The notes beneath the pieces were generated by a model that worked only from the letters and a program-made list of their open reading frames with translations, had not been told where the DNA came from and ran no database searches. 64,000 nucleotides of DNA from Bacteroidales bacterium (GTDB lineage: Bacteria; Bacteroidota; Bacteroidia; Bacteroidales; UBA932): assembly GCA_015060255.1 (NCBI GenBank), contig SUYV01000002.1:1-64000 (forward strand). Direction: 5' to 3'. Positions 45,522 to 55,258 of this stretch are shown piece after piece (position 1 is the first letter of the stretch; each line of letters opens with the position of its first letter). The position numbers were made by a program, and so were the translations under genes.

Positions 45522-48500
45522 CTATTTCAACATATGTCCTAAAAAACGTCTTGCTCTGTCTTCGTCCATGCCGCGGACAGACGCATATCCGTCATATTGT
45601 TCCTTGCTTATTCTGCGTATCTCGCTGTATTTTGCCTCCGGATGCATGAATATGAATCCGCAGATGCTTGATTCGGGTATCATTGCATAGCTCTCGGTCA
45701 GCTTGATGCCCAAGCTGAATCTTCCGGAAAGCATCTCCAGTATCTCGTCCTTGAGCGTGTGGTCCGGGCAGCTTGAATATCCTGCAGCCGGCTTAATAGT
45801 CTTTATTCCATCTCTATGAATCTGGTCATCAAGCCATAGCGATGCGGCCTCAGCCAATGTCATCCTGACCGTCTTGGCCACCATGTCCTCATACTTGTTG
45901 CTGCAGGCCGGACAGCAGCAGCCCTCTTCGTGTGCTGCATTTCTCGGTCTGACGCATATGGTGAACACGCCGAAAGGGGAGCGTCTGCCGGAACTCTGCG
46001 GTATCACATAGTCGCAGAGCGAGAGGCCTTCTCCCGTTTCCTGTCTCATGAACGGGATCTTCCTTTCGCGTGTTATGATGTTCTTGCCGTCTGATGATCC
46101 AAGAATGAATCTGGCAGAAATCATTATCCTGTAATTTCCGAGAGCCAGCTCATCTTCGGCATCCTGCCTCAGCTGCATGAGCTCCATCGCTTCAGGCGAT
46201 GCACTTCCATATTTGACGCCCCATATCGCATAGAACATCCTCCAGTCGAAATATCGCATCACTTCAGAAGGATCCAGCTCCTTGGCAGGAATGTCAAGCG
46301 GACAGTTCTCGAGATAGCTCTCGAGCGGGAACTTCCCTTCATATCCGTCATTTCCGACCGAGGTTGATTCTGAGTTCTCCTTGAGATCGTCTCCTTTTTC
46401 ATACAGTTTCCTGAGGTGTTCCTGCTTTATGTGTTGTTCTTTCTCAAATGCCTCAGGGTCAAACATATATTTCTTTGCCATGACGGCTGATGCTGATGCG
46501 TCAGCACCATAATATACATGTCCATAGAGCGGTGCGAGCTTCACTGCTGTATGAAGAGCCGAGGTCGTTGCGCCTCCGATGAATAGTGGTTTTGTCATAC
46601 CTCGTGCAGACATCTCCCTGCATATCTCTTCCATCTGATATAAAGACGGCGTTATGAGTCCGCTGACCGCCACTATGTCTGCGTCGAGTCTCTCCGCTTC
46701 GTCCAGAATGGTCTCCTTGTCGACCATGACTCCCAGGTCATGGACGTCGAATCCGTTGCATGTCAGGACTATGCCGGTGATGTTCTTTCCAATGTCATGG
46801 ACGTCTCCCTTTACCGTTGCAATGACCACTACGGGTTTTTCGGACGCTTTGTCGTCCTTGCCCATATATGGTTCCAGGATCGTGACGGCATCCCTCATTA
46901 TCTTTGCAGACTTCACGACCTGCGGAAGGAACATCTTGCCGTCTCCGAACAACTTTCCGACAGTCTCCATGCCGGCCATCAACGGCCCTTCAATGATCTT
47001 CAGAGCGCTTTCTCCCTTGTCGAGGAGTCCCTTCAGTTCGGTTTCAAGGTCAGTCGACATGCCTTTGACAATCGCTTCTGCAAGACGTGCTCCGTGGTCT
47101 TCGTCAGCATGGCGAGCCTCGTCCTTGCCGTCCTTCCTGTCATTGCCTGCTTGACCGGCAATCTCCTCCTTCAGACGTGTCGCCTTCACGATCAGCCTTT
47201 CAGTTGCCTGACAATCCCTGTCGAAGATCACATCCTCCACACATTTCAGAAGTTCGGGCTCGATCTCGTCATAGATCTGAAGCATCGACGGATTGACAAT
47301 GGCCATGTCGAGGCCGGCCTTTATCGCATGATAGAGGAAGGCCGAGTGCATGGCTTCTCTCACTGCATTGTTTCCGCGGAATGCGAAAGAGAGGTTTGAC
47401 ACTCCGCCCGAGGTCAGCGCTCCCGGCAGATTTTCCTTTATCCATCTGACCGCTTCGATGAAGTCGACGGCGTATCTGGCGTGTTCGCTGATTCCCGTTC
47501 CTATGGAAAGAATGTTTACATCGAAGATTATGTCACAAGGAGCAACTCCGGCCTCTTTTGTCAGCAGGTCATATGCTCTTTGACATATAGCGATCTTTCT
47601 GTCATATGTAGTAGCCTGTCCTTCTTCGTCAAAGGCCATGACAACCATGGCGGCTCCGAGTTCCTTGATGGCTTTTGCCTTGCTTACGAATGCCTCTGGT
47701 CCTTCCTTGAGACTGATGGAGTTCACTATACATTTTCCCTGAGCATTCTTCAGGCCTGCGAGCAGTGTCTCCCAATGTGACGAGTCAATCATCAGGGCGG
47801 CTTTGGCGACTGCAGGATCGTTGGAAACATATCTGACGAAACGCTCCATCTCCTTGGTGCTGTCCAGCATTGCGTCATCCATGTTGATATCTATGATGCC
47901 AGCTCCGTCTTCTATCTGCTTCGCTGCGATCTGGAGAGCCTCGTCGTATTTTCCTTCTGCAATCAGTCTGGCGAATTTTCTCGAGCCGGCGACATTGGTC
48001 CTTTCTCCGACATTCGTGAAATTGTTATGCTTGACATCTACGGTCACGGCTTCCAGGCCGCTGACCTTCAGTGGTGTGTCGTCCATGGATAAGGCTGTTC
48101 TAGTGGACGGGCAGATGTCTCTGACGGCTTTTGCTATTGCCCTGATATGTTCCGGTGTTGTTCCGCAGCATCCTCCTACTATGTTTACCAGGCCTTTTTC
48201 TGCCATGACCTTGACCTGCTGAGCCATGTCATCAGGACTCTGGTCATATCCGCCCATCTCGTTCGGAAGTCCCGCATTAGGGTAGCAGCTTATGCCGCAT
48301 CTGCACCATTTGCTGATGTCTTCAATCAGAGGCATGAGCTCAGCTGCTCCGAGCGAACAGTTAAGGCCGAAAGCCAGGAGAGGGTAGTGGCTTACTGCTG
48401 CATAGAACGCTTCCAACGTCTGACCTGTGAGCGTTCTGCCGCTTCTGTCTCCGACTGATACAGAAATGATTACAGGAATCTTGTCGTGTCCTGGCTGAAT

Positions 48501-49082
48501 GTCTGATATGGCTTTGAGGGCGGCCTTGGCGTTCAATGCATCAAAGCATGTCTCGATAAGAAGCAGATCGACGCCTCCTTGTATGAGCGCTTCCGCCTGC
48601 TGACGATAGGCCTCATACATTTCATCAAAAGAATACGGTCTGAATGCCGGGTCCGACACGTCAGGAGAAAGCGACAACGATTTGGATGTCGGTCCCATGC
48701 TTCCGGCAACCCATACCTTTCGCTCCAGGCCCACGGCTGCGGCCATCTCAGCCGCTTCGTCTGCCGCCTCGCGGGCGATCCTGGCGCCTGCCAGAGCCAT
48801 CTGTGCAGCAAATTTTTCACAATCGTATTCTGACTGTGAAATGACATTCGCACTGAATGTGTTGGTCTCTATGATATCGGCTCCTGCCGCAATATATTCC
48901 TTGTGAATCTGCCTGATGATCTCCGGACGTGTCAGGTTGAGGCATTCATTATTGCCCTTGAGTTCCTTCGCACATCCAGAGAAAAGACCGCTACGGTAGT
49001 CACCTTCAGTCAGTCCGTATTTCTGGATCATAGTACCCATGGCACCATCCAGAATCAATATCTTATTACCTGATGTAATCAT
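45522..49082 (-). CDS. metH: Cobalamin-dependent methionine synthase
   Basis: 1186 residues, full four-module enzyme. The homocysteine domain (1-~320) has zinc cysteines in GLNCSLGA and GGCCGT. The folate domain (~340-640) follows, then a charged linker around 650, and the cobalamin domain with GDVHDIGKN near 760. A C-terminal SAM-binding activation domain (~890-1186) ends the chain. It transfers methyl from 5-methyl-THF to homocysteine. No cobalamin or SAM riboswitch is upstream; the leader is only a few bases long. Confidence 0.96.
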   Translation of the reverse strand: MITSGNKILILDGAMGTMIQKYGLTEGDYRSGLFSGCAKELKGNNECLNLTRPEIIRQIHKEYIAAGADIIETNTFSANVISQSEYDCEKFAAQMALAGARIAREAADEAAEMAAAVGLERKVWVAGSMGPTSKSLSLSPDVSDPAFRPYSFDEMYEAYRQQAEALIQGGVDLLLIETCFDALNAKAALKAISDIQPGHDKIPVIISVSVGDRSGRTLTGQTLEAFYAAVSHYPLLAFGLNCSLGAAELMPLIEDISKWCRCGISCYPNAGLPNEMGGYDQSPDDMAQQVKVMAEKGLVNIVGGCCGTTPEHIRAIAKAVRDICPSTRTALSMDDTPLKVSGLEAVTVDVKHNNFTNVGERTNVAGSRKFARLIAEGKYDEALQIAAKQIEDGAGIIDINMDDAMLDSTKEMERFVRYVSNDPAVAKAALMIDSSHWETLLAGLKNAQGKCIVNSISLKEGPEAFVSKAKAIKELGAAMVVMAFDEEGQATTYDRKIAICQRAYDLLTKEAGVAPCDIIFDVNILSIGTGISEHARYAVDFIEAVRWIKENLPGALTSGGVSNLSFAFRGNNAVREAMHSAFLYHAIKAGLDMAIVNPSMLQIYDEIEPELLKCVEDVIFDRDCQATERLIVKATRLKEEIAGQAGNDRKDGKDEARHADEDHGARLAEAIVKGMSTDLETELKGLLDKGESALKIIEGPLMAGMETVGKLFGDGKMFLPQVVKSAKIMRDAVTILEPYMGKDDKASEKPVVVIATVKGDVHDIGKNITGIVLTCNGFDVHDLGVMVDKETILDEAERLDADIVAVSGLITPSLYQMEEICREMSARGMTKPLFIGGATTSALHTAVKLAPLYGHVYYGADASASAVMAKKYMFDPEAFEKEQHIKQEHLRKLYEKGDDLKENSESTSVGNDGYEGKFPLESYLENCPLDIPAKELDPSEVMRYFDWRMFYAIWGVKYGSASPEAMELMQLRQDAEDELALGNYRIMISARFILGSSDGKNIITRERKIPFMRQETGEGLSLCDYVIPQSSGRRSPFGVFTICVRPRNAAHEEGCCCPACSNKYEDMVAKTVRMTLAEAASLWLDDQIHRDGIKTIKPAAGYSSCPDHTLKDEILEMLSGRFSLGIKLTESYAMIPESSICGFIFMHPEAKYSEIRRISKEQYDGYASVRGMDEDRARRFLGHMLK

Positions 49083-49088
49083 AACCTA

Positions 49089-49096
49089 CAAATATA
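49089..49096 (-). promoter_or_regulatory. -7 element of metH-metF, almost leaderless
   Basis: TATATTTG on the minus strand ends 6 nt before the ATG at 49082, so the transcript start nearly coincides with the start codon. Confidence 0.6.
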
Positions 49097-49150
49097 GACA
49101 TAATTCGTCAATATTCATAGCTGGTGCGTATGTTCTTGGTGTACAGTATG

Positions 49151-49196
49151 TTATCAAAAGTCCGTGCTCCCCAAAGGGAGCACGGACTTTTGATAA
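49151..49196. terminator. Terminator downstream of the methylmalonyl-CoA decarboxylase operon
   Basis: A perfect 21-bp inverted repeat (49151-49171 with 49176-49196) encloses a CAAA loop. On the minus strand the stem ends in CTTTTGATAA. It separates the decarboxylase operon from the metH promoter. The stem is unusually long and perfect. Confidence 0.8.
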
Positions 49197-49229
49197 TGTG
49201 TTGATGATCAGTTATATGTGCCCCAGTGA

Positions 49230-50372
49230 TTATCCGAGGAAACTGAGGAGGATGCCGGCTGCTACGGCAGAGCCGATGACTCCGGCCACGTTTGGTGCCA
49301 TTGCATGCATCAGCAGATGGTTGCTTGGGTCGAATTCGCGGCCGACGTTCTGTGATACTCGGGCTGCGTCAGGAACGGCAGACACTCCGGCATTTCCGAT
49401 GAGCGGATTGATCTTGTTTCCTTCCTTGCAGAACAGGTTCATTATCTTGGCGAAGCCGACGCCGCAGATGGTCGCTATTATGAATGACATCAGACCGAGT
49501 GCGAAAATCTTGACCGATGTCGTCGTAAGGAATACGTCAGCCTGCGTAGAACAGCCTACTGTTACGCCGATCAGTATGGTCACCACGTCGATGAGGGGAC
49601 CGCGGGCTGTCTCTGCTAGACGCTTGGTTACTCCGCTTTCCTTCAATAAGTTACCGAAGAAAAGCATGCCCAGCAGCGGCATGCCCGAAGGCACGATGAG
49701 GGCGGTGAGGATGAATCCCACGATAGGGAAGATGATCTTCTCCTTCTGACTTACCGGTCTTGGCGTCTTCATTCGTATGAGACGCTCCTTCCTGGTTGTC
49801 ATCAGAAGCATGATAGGACGCTGGATCACAGGCACAAGGGCCATGTATGAGTATGCCGACACAGCGATGGCTCCCATCAGGTGTGGGGCAAGCTTTGATG
49901 ACAGGAAGATGGCTGTCGGGCCGTCAGCGCCGCCGATGATGCCGATTGCTCCGGACTCGGCAGGCGTGAAGCCCAGGTGAAGAGCTACGACATATGCTCC
50001 GAAGATTCCTATCTGTGCTGCGGCTCCGATAAGGAGCAGGCGAGGCTGCGATATAAGTGATGAAAAGTCAGTCATCGCGCCTATGCCAAGGAATATTAGA
50101 GGAGGATACCAGCCCTTCTGAACACCTTGGTAGAGGATGTTCATTACGGATCCCTCTTCATATATGCCTATCTGAAGCCCTTCTGTAAAAGGAATGTTAC
50201 CTATGATCATACCGAAGCCGATAGGTACCAGAAGAAGCGGCTCCCAATCTTTCTTTATGGCAACAGTGATGAATGCCACACCGATGGCAATCATTATGAC
50301 ATGCTGCCATGTCATGTTTGCGAAGCCTGTGTATTGCAGGAACTGCTGCAGGCTTTCTATAACTGTATGCAT
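49230..50372 (-). CDS. mmdB: Sodium-pumping decarboxylase beta subunit (methylmalonyl-CoA decarboxylase)
   Basis: 380 residues with about nine membrane helices. The conserved GGADGPTAIF and GNAGVSAVPDAARV motifs, which line the Na+ path and decarboxylation site in OadB/MmdB/GcdB proteins, are intact. It decarboxylates carboxybiotin on the carrier protein and exports Na+. Last gene of the operon; 4 nt after the biotin carrier gene. Confidence 0.93.
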   Translation of the reverse strand: MHTVIESLQQFLQYTGFANMTWQHVIMIAIGVAFITVAIKKDWEPLLLVPIGFGMIIGNIPFTEGLQIGIYEEGSVMNILYQGVQKGWYPPLIFLGIGAMTDFSSLISQPRLLLIGAAAQIGIFGAYVVALHLGFTPAESGAIGIIGGADGPTAIFLSSKLAPHLMGAIAVSAYSYMALVPVIQRPIMLLMTTRKERLIRMKTPRPVSQKEKIIFPIVGFILTALIVPSGMPLLGMLFFGNLLKESGVTKRLAETARGPLIDVVTILIGVTVGCSTQADVFLTTTSVKIFALGLMSFIIATICGVGFAKIMNLFCKEGNKINPLIGNAGVSAVPDAARVSQNVGREFDPSNHLLMHAMAPNVAGVIGSAVAAGILLSFLG

Positions 50373-50376
50373 AATA

Positions 50377-50802
50377 CTATCCTATAGTAACGATTGCTGC
50401 TCCTTCGAGAACTGAATCTCCCTTTGCTACATTCACAGCTGTAACTGTGCCGTCTGACTCTGCCTGGATCTCGTTTTCCATCTTCATGGCTTCGAGTATG
50501 GCTACGACCTGACCGGCCTTGACCGCATCTCCGACATTGACTTTCACTGCGATGATCACGCCTGGAAGAGGGGACGTGACTGCCTTGCCACCTGTTGCCG
50601 GCTTGGCCGCAGGGGCGGCTGGCTGCGGAGCAGAAACTGGAGCGACTGCAGGTGCAGCCTGCTGAACAGGCGCTGCCGGAGCATTCTCCATCTCCACCTG
50701 ATATGATGTGCCGTTAACTGTGACATCTGCGATGTTTCCTGATACAGAGTTTACTGCGACATTATATTCGTTTCCGTTGATCTTGAACTTATACTGCTTC
50801 AT
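50377..50802 (-). CDS. mmdC: Biotin carboxyl carrier subunit of the sodium-pumping decarboxylase
   Basis: 141 residues. A short N-terminal domain is followed by an Ala/Pro-rich swinging linker (about 42-68), then a biotinyl domain with EAMKM, biotin on Lys107. It shuttles the carboxyl group from the carboxyltransferase (MmdA) to the membrane subunit (MmdB). It lies 2 nt after the delta subunit gene. Confidence 0.93.
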   Translation of the reverse strand: MKQYKFKINGNEYNVAVNSVSGNIADVTVNGTSYQVEMENAPAAPVQQAAPAVAPVSAPQPAAPAAKPATGGKAVTSPLPGVIIAVKVNVGDAVKAGQVVAILEAMKMENEIQAESDGTVTAVNVAKGDSVLEGAAIVTIG

Positions 50803-50804
50803 GA

Positions 50805-51188
50805 TTATTTCCTTTTTATTGTTATGATATAGCTTTCGTTGTCGTGGACAGTGTCGTTGAGGTATTGATGTAACGCAAGTCCTATGGCTGCATATGTCTC
50901 TCCGTTGAGTTCCTGGTCAAGCGCCATGGCTATTGCCGCAACCTCCTCTTCTGAAGGCGCGCCTTTGGCCGCCTTTCTCTTGAAGCGGCGCACCAGGCTC
51001 TTCCAGTCAACCTTGCCGTTGACTGCCTTGCCGACGAATGTGTATGCAAAGTACAGCACTACAAGGGCAGTGAACACCACTGCGACTGAGACCACGGTGA
51101 TGATGATTCCATGAGGATCCCTTGCCGCCATCTCAGCGCTTTTGCGCACAACGTTCTCCGACACCTGCAATAACATGAATGTATTCAT
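50805..51188 (-). CDS. OadG-like delta/gamma subunit
   Basis: 127 residues, one membrane helix (about residues 28-52) with a charged cytoplasmic tail rich in Lys, Arg and Glu. Such OadG/MmdD subunits hold the carboxyltransferase to the membrane pump. The sequence is weakly conserved, as usual for this subunit; the call rests on size, topology and position between MmdA and the biotin carrier. Confidence 0.8.
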   Translation of the reverse strand: MNTFMLLQVSENVVRKSAEMAARDPHGIIITVVSVAVVFTALVVLYFAYTFVGKAVNGKVDWKSLVRRFKRKAAKGAPSEEEVAAIAMALDQELNGETYAAIGLALHQYLNDTVHDNESYIITIKRK

Positions 51189-51199
51189 ACCTTATATTA

Positions 51200-52711
51200 T
51201 TAGAGTGGGAGGTTGTCGTGTTTCTTCCACGGGTTTTCCTGCTTCTTCTCTGCCAGCTGCTCAAGCGCGCGGATCACGCGGAATCTGGTGTTGCGAGGCT
51301 CGATTACATCGTCGATATATCCATAGCTTGCCGCATTGTATGGGTTGCAGAACAGGTCGTTGTATTCCTTGGCTTCAATGTTCTTAAGGATCTCAACCGC
51401 TCCTTCAGCTCCCATCACGGCGATGTTCGCAGAAGGCCATGCATAGTTGATGTCTCCGCGCAACTGCTTGCAGCTCATTGTGATATGCGCTCCGCCATAA
51501 GATTTTCTCAATGTGACCGTAACCTTAGGTACTGTTGCTTCTCCATATGCATATAGCAGTTTCGCTCCATGCGTGATGATGCCGCCGTATTCCTGCTGTG
51601 TTCCGCAAAGGAATCCCGGCACATCGACCAAAGTTACGAGTGGAATGTTGAATGCGTCGCAGAAACGCACGAAACGAGCGGCCTTGCGTGATGCATTGAT
51701 GTCAAGCACTCCTGCAAGAATCTTTGGCTGGTTTGCCACAATGCCCACTGACCTTCCGTTCATATGTGCAAATCCGACTATGATGTTCTTAGCCCAGCTC
51801 TTGTGAACCTCGAGGAACTTGCCGTCATCGACCATGCTGCCGATGACCTGGTACATGTCATATGCCTTGTTAGGATTGTCCGGGATTATTTCATTCAGGG
51901 CGTCGTCTACGCGTCCTGCCGGATCGTCGGTCTCGACAAAAGGAGCATGCTCACGATTGTTTGAAGGCAGGAAACCAAGGAGAGCCTTGATTGTTGCTAT
52001 GCCCTCCTGCTCGTTCTCAGCCGCGAAATGCGCTACGCCGCTCTTGGTGCCGTGCACGCTCGCTCCGCCGAGTTCCTCCTGTGTGACAGTCTCACCTGTT
52101 ACAGTCTTGACTACGCCAGGTCCCGTAAGGAACATATAGGAAGTGTCCTTTATCATCACTGTGAAGTCGGTCAGAGCAGGGGAGTATACTGCACCTCCAG
52201 CACATGGACCGAAGATTCCGGAAATCTGAGGAATGACGCCGGAAGCAAGGATGTTCCTTTCGAAGATCTCACCGAATCCGGTCAGTGAACATATGCCTTC
52301 CTGGATGCGTGCTCCGCCAGAGTCGTTGATGCCTATGAAAGGCGCGCCGTTGAGGACAGCCATGTCCATGACCTTGCATATCTTCTGTGCCATGGTCTCT
52401 GACATAGAGCCTCCTGCGACTGTGAAATCCTGTGCGAACACATATACAAGACGACCGTCGACAGTGCCCATTCCGGTCACGACTCCGTCGCCGTCGAACT
52501 TCGTCTTTTCCATTCCGAAGTTGTTGCAACGATGCTGGACGAACATGTCGAACTCCTCGAAGCTGCCTTCGTCAAGAAGCATCGCGATCCTTTCGCGTGC
52601 CGTGAACTTGCCCTTGGCGTGCTGCGCATCTATTCGCTTCTGTCCTCCGCCCATGCGTGCGGAAGCGCGACGCTCTACAAGTTCCTTGATCTTTTCCTGT
52701 TGAATACTCAT
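51200..52711 (-). CDS. mmdA: Methylmalonyl-CoA decarboxylase alpha subunit (carboxyltransferase)
   Basis: 503 residues of the acyl-CoA carboxyltransferase (crotonase-like) fold, with the two oxyanion loops [14 protein letters not shown] near 110 and [10 protein letters not shown] near 405. It moves CO2 from (S)-methylmalonyl-CoA to biotin, yielding propionyl-CoA. The PccB family is closely related, but the full mmdA-D-C-B order with a membrane pump argues for the decarboxylase. It acts in the succinate-propionate pathway. Confidence 0.9.
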   Translation of the reverse strand: MSIQQEKIKELVERRASARMGGGQKRIDAQHAKGKFTARERIAMLLDEGSFEEFDMFVQHRCNNFGMEKTKFDGDGVVTGMGTVDGRLVYVFAQDFTVAGGSMSETMAQKICKVMDMAVLNGAPFIGINDSGGARIQEGICSLTGFGEIFERNILASGVIPQISGIFGPCAGGAVYSPALTDFTVMIKDTSYMFLTGPGVVKTVTGETVTQEELGGASVHGTKSGVAHFAAENEQEGIATIKALLGFLPSNNREHAPFVETDDPAGRVDDALNEIIPDNPNKAYDMYQVIGSMVDDGKFLEVHKSWAKNIIVGFAHMNGRSVGIVANQPKILAGVLDINASRKAARFVRFCDAFNIPLVTLVDVPGFLCGTQQEYGGIITHGAKLLYAYGEATVPKVTVTLRKSYGGAHITMSCKQLRGDINYAWPSANIAVMGAEGAVEILKNIEAKEYNDLFCNPYNAASYGYIDDVIEPRNTRFRVIRALEQLAEKKQENPWKKHDNLPL

Positions 52712-52753
52712 AATATTCTTATGGTCTTGATTGGGTTTTGTTATTCATCTTTG

Positions 52754-52783
52754 CAAAGATAGTATTTTTTAACTCTCTGCAAA
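52754..52783 (-). promoter_or_regulatory. Promoter of the methylmalonyl-CoA decarboxylase operon
   Basis: Minus strand TTTG (52780-52783), 18-nt spacer, TATCTTTG (52754-52761). The leader is about 40 nt. Confidence 0.75.
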
Positions 52784-52844
52784 TAAACACATACCACAGA
52801 TAGGCACATTGCGCCACAAACATCATTTGCTGTGGTGAAAAACG

Positions 52845-52875
52845 AAAGATGACGGCAGAATGTGCCGTCATCTTT
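52845..52875 (-). terminator. Terminator of nfnAB
   Basis: AAAGATGACGGCA (52845-52857) pairs with TGCCGTCATCTTT (52863-52875), a 13-bp stem. The minus strand continues CGTTTTTC. Located 21 nt past the nfnB stop. Confidence 0.8.
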
Positions 52876-52895
52876 ATCTTTATGTGGTGAAATTA

Positions 52896-54281
52896 CTATC
52901 GGTTCTGGATATATTCGTGAATTGCAGCAGCTGCTTTGCGTCCCGCACCCATCGCGAGAATTACGGTAGCTGCACCTGTCACAGCATCACCTCCAGCGAA
53001 TACGCCCGGGCGTGATGTCGCACCGTTCTCGTCAGCTACAATACATCCTCTGCGTGTGGTTTCCAGACCGGTGGTAGTCTTTGCAATAAGCGGATTAGGA
53101 GATGTGCCGAGTGACATGATCACAGTGTCTGTCTCTATGTCAAACTCAGATCCCGGTATTTCTACAGGACTGCGTCGTCCGCTTTCATCCGGCTCGCCAA
53201 GTTCCATCCTGATGCATCTTACTCCGCGTACCCATCCGTTCTCATCCCCAAGGACCTCGACAGGATTTGTAAGCATTGCGAACTGTATTCCTTCCTCTTT
53301 GGCATGGTGTACTTCCTCTTTTCTGGCCGGAAGCTCGTTCTCGGTGCGGCGATATACAATTGTTGTTTCCGCTCCAAGTCTGAGTGCAGTCCTTGCTGCG
53401 TCCATCGCCACGTTGCCTCCACCGACGACAACAACCTTCCTGCCGGCGTGGATAGGAGTGTCGTAGTCATCGCGGTACGCCTTCATGAGATTGTTTCTGG
53501 TGAGGAATTCATTTGCAGAGAATACTCCGTTGAAGTGTTCGCCAGGTATGTTCATGAAACGTGGAAGTCCTGCTCCTGACCCGACAAACACTGCCGAGAA
53601 ACCTTCTGAATCAAGAAGACTGTCGATTGTCACGGTGCGTCCTGCTATGACATTGGTCTCGATCTTTACTCCGAGTGCCCTTACTTCATTGATCTCCGCG
53701 GCAACAACCTTGTCCTTCGGAAGACGGAATTCAGGGATTCCATACTCCAATACTCCGCCAGGACGATGCAATGCCTCGAATATGGTAACGTCATATCCGA
53801 GCTTTGCCAGATCTGAAGCACAAGCAAGACCTGCAGGTCCGCTGCCAATGACTGCAACCTTATGGCCGTTGGCTGGAGCTGTTACCGGCTTGACACCGCC
53901 GTTTTCGCGACTCCAATCTGCAACGAAGCGTTCAAGCTTTCCGATTGCGACAGCTTCACCCTTGATGCCGAGAATACAGCTTCCTTCGCACTGTGTCTCC
54001 TGAGGACAAACTCGTCCGCAGATAGCTGGAAGGGAAGAATCTTCTGCAATGATCTCTGCGGCACGTGTGAAATTGCCGGCTGCCACTTCCGAGATGAATG
54101 AGGGAATCTTGATGCTTACAGGGCATGCATTGACGCAGCGTGGATTCTTGCAATTAAGGCAGCGTGTAGCCTCAAGCTGGGCCTCTTCTGCATTGTATCC
54201 GTAGCATACCTCCTCAAAATTGGTGGCACGCACTTTAGGATCCTGTTCTCTGACAGGTACTCTTGGAATCTTGTTTGCCAT
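52896..54281 (-). CDS. nfnB: NfnB / GltA-type NADPH-binding flavoprotein with two [4Fe-4S] clusters
   Basis: 461 residues from the ATG at 54281. Two cysteine sets bind [4Fe-4S] clusters: Cys41, 44, 49, 53 and Cys88, 92, 98, 102. Then follow two dinucleotide folds, GSGPAGLACA and VVGGGNVAMDA. Alone it would be called glutamate synthase small chain. With NfnA one base upstream (TAATG overlap) and no large GltB subunit, the NADH-dependent ferredoxin:NADP+ oxidoreductase is favoured. An extended reading from 54305 overlaps nfnA more and is rejected. Confidence 0.85.
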   Translation of the reverse strand: MANKIPRVPVREQDPKVRATNFEEVCYGYNAEEAQLEATRCLNCKNPRCVNACPVSIKIPSFISEVAAGNFTRAAEIIAEDSSLPAICGRVCPQETQCEGSCILGIKGEAVAIGKLERFVADWSRENGGVKPVTAPANGHKVAVIGSGPAGLACASDLAKLGYDVTIFEALHRPGGVLEYGIPEFRLPKDKVVAAEINEVRALGVKIETNVIAGRTVTIDSLLDSEGFSAVFVGSGAGLPRFMNIPGEHFNGVFSANEFLTRNNLMKAYRDDYDTPIHAGRKVVVVGGGNVAMDAARTALRLGAETTIVYRRTENELPARKEEVHHAKEEGIQFAMLTNPVEVLGDENGWVRGVRCIRMELGEPDESGRRSPVEIPGSEFDIETDTVIMSLGTSPNPLIAKTTTGLETTRRGCIVADENGATSRPGVFAGGDAVTGAATVILAMGAGRKAAAAIHEYIQNR

Positions 54282-55144
54282 TATCTGCCCCTCCCGATTC
54301 TGCAAACGTGATGTTCGCTGGCATCACGCTCTTCTGTGTTATACATTCTCTGACGACGCATCGCCTCGTCGAAATCTACCAGGTATCCGTCGAATTCCGG
54401 ACCTTCAACGCATGCGAAACGTACTTTGCCACCGACAGTGACACGGCAGGCTCCACACATTCCGGTGCCGTCGACCATGAGAGTGTTCAGACTGACAATG
54501 ACAGGAAGCTCCAGTTTCTTGCATGTAAGTGTTGCGAACTTCATCATGATCATAGGACCGATCGCAACCGCCTGGTCGTATTTCTTTCCGTCCTCGGTCA
54601 CCAGTTTCTCAAGAAGTGCTGTGACGAGTCCTTTGAAACCTTCTGAACCATCGTCTGTGCATATGTGAAGATTGTCGCATACGGCCTGCATCTCCTCCTT
54701 ATATATAATAAGGTCTTTAGTCTTGGCTCCGATAATCACATCTACGGCCGCTCCGCGTTCATGCAACCATTTTACCTGTGGATAAACAGGAGCAGTGCCG
54801 ACGCCTCCGGCGATGAATACATATCTTCTTCCCTTGATATCTTCAAGCGGCATTTCAGTGAAGTCAGACGGAACTCCTAGCGGCCCTACAACGTCTGCAA
54901 AGCTTTCTCCAGCGTCATATGAACAGATCTCGCTGGTAGATGCTCCGATCTTCTGGGTGACTATCGTAACGGTTCCGGCATCCTTGTCGTAATCGCTGAT
55001 AGTAAGGGGAATCCTTTCTCCCTGTTCGTCTGCTCTTACGATAAGGAACTGTCCCGGAAGAGCAGCTGAAGCCAGACGGCGTGCTTCTACCTTCATTCGG
55101 CATATGGTAGGAGTCAGCATTTCTTTTGAAACAATTCTATACAT
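54281..55144 (-). CDS. nfnA: NfnA: FAD/[2Fe-2S] subunit of NADH-dependent ferredoxin:NADP+ oxidoreductase
   Basis: 287 residues. A ferredoxin-reductase fold with FAD region and NAD loop IAGGVGTAPVYPQ (111-123), and a C-terminal [2Fe-2S] site. The site is Asp225, Cys230, Cys233 and Cys245, i.e. three Cys plus one Asp, the unusual ligand set known from NfnA. Together with NfnB it bifurcates electrons from NADPH to NAD+ and ferredoxin, or the reverse. Relatives are also labelled sulfide dehydrogenase or dihydroorotate dehydrogenase electron-transfer subunits. Confidence 0.87.
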   Translation of the reverse strand: MYRIVSKEMLTPTICRMKVEARRLASAALPGQFLIVRADEQGERIPLTISDYDKDAGTVTIVTQKIGASTSEICSYDAGESFADVVGPLGVPSDFTEMPLEDIKGRRYVFIAGGVGTAPVYPQVKWLHERGAAVDVIIGAKTKDLIIYKEEMQAVCDNLHICTDDGSEGFKGLVTALLEKLVTEDGKKYDQAVAIGPMIMMKFATLTCKKLELPVIVSLNTLMVDGTGMCGACRVTVGGKVRFACVEGPEFDGYLVDFDEAMRRQRMYNTEERDASEHHVCRIGRGR

Positions 55145-55188
55145 GTCTTATGATTGAATTTTAGGAATATTGCATTATTCTTATCCTA

Positions 55189-55196
55189 CAAAGATA
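55189..55196 (-). promoter_or_regulatory. -7 element of nfnAB
   Basis: TATCTTTG on the minus strand, giving a leader of about 40 nt. Confidence 0.65.
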
Positions 55197-55207
55197 GTAA
55201 AAAAATA

Positions 55208-55238
55208 ATACGAGTGACCAGGTTCTGGCCACTCGTAT
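55208..55238 (-). terminator. Terminator of the TPR-yebC transcript
   Basis: ATACGAGTG-A-CCAG pairs with CTGG-C-CACTCGTAT around GTT (one mismatch). On the minus strand it is followed by TATTTTTTT. About 21 nt past the yebC stop. Confidence 0.8.
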
Positions 55239-55258
55239 CATTATTATCTTAAAACAGC

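Noticed and set aside
49083..49150. Search for a cobalamin or SAM riboswitch before metH
   Set aside because: The promoter lies 6 nt from the ATG, so there is no leader to hold a riboswitch.
52896..54281. Calling this gene gltD (glutamate synthase small subunit)
   Set aside because: No large glutamate synthase subunit is adjacent; the partner is an NfnA-type protein with its Asp/Cys iron-sulfur ligands, so NfnB is the better reading, though a glutamate synthase role is not fully excluded.
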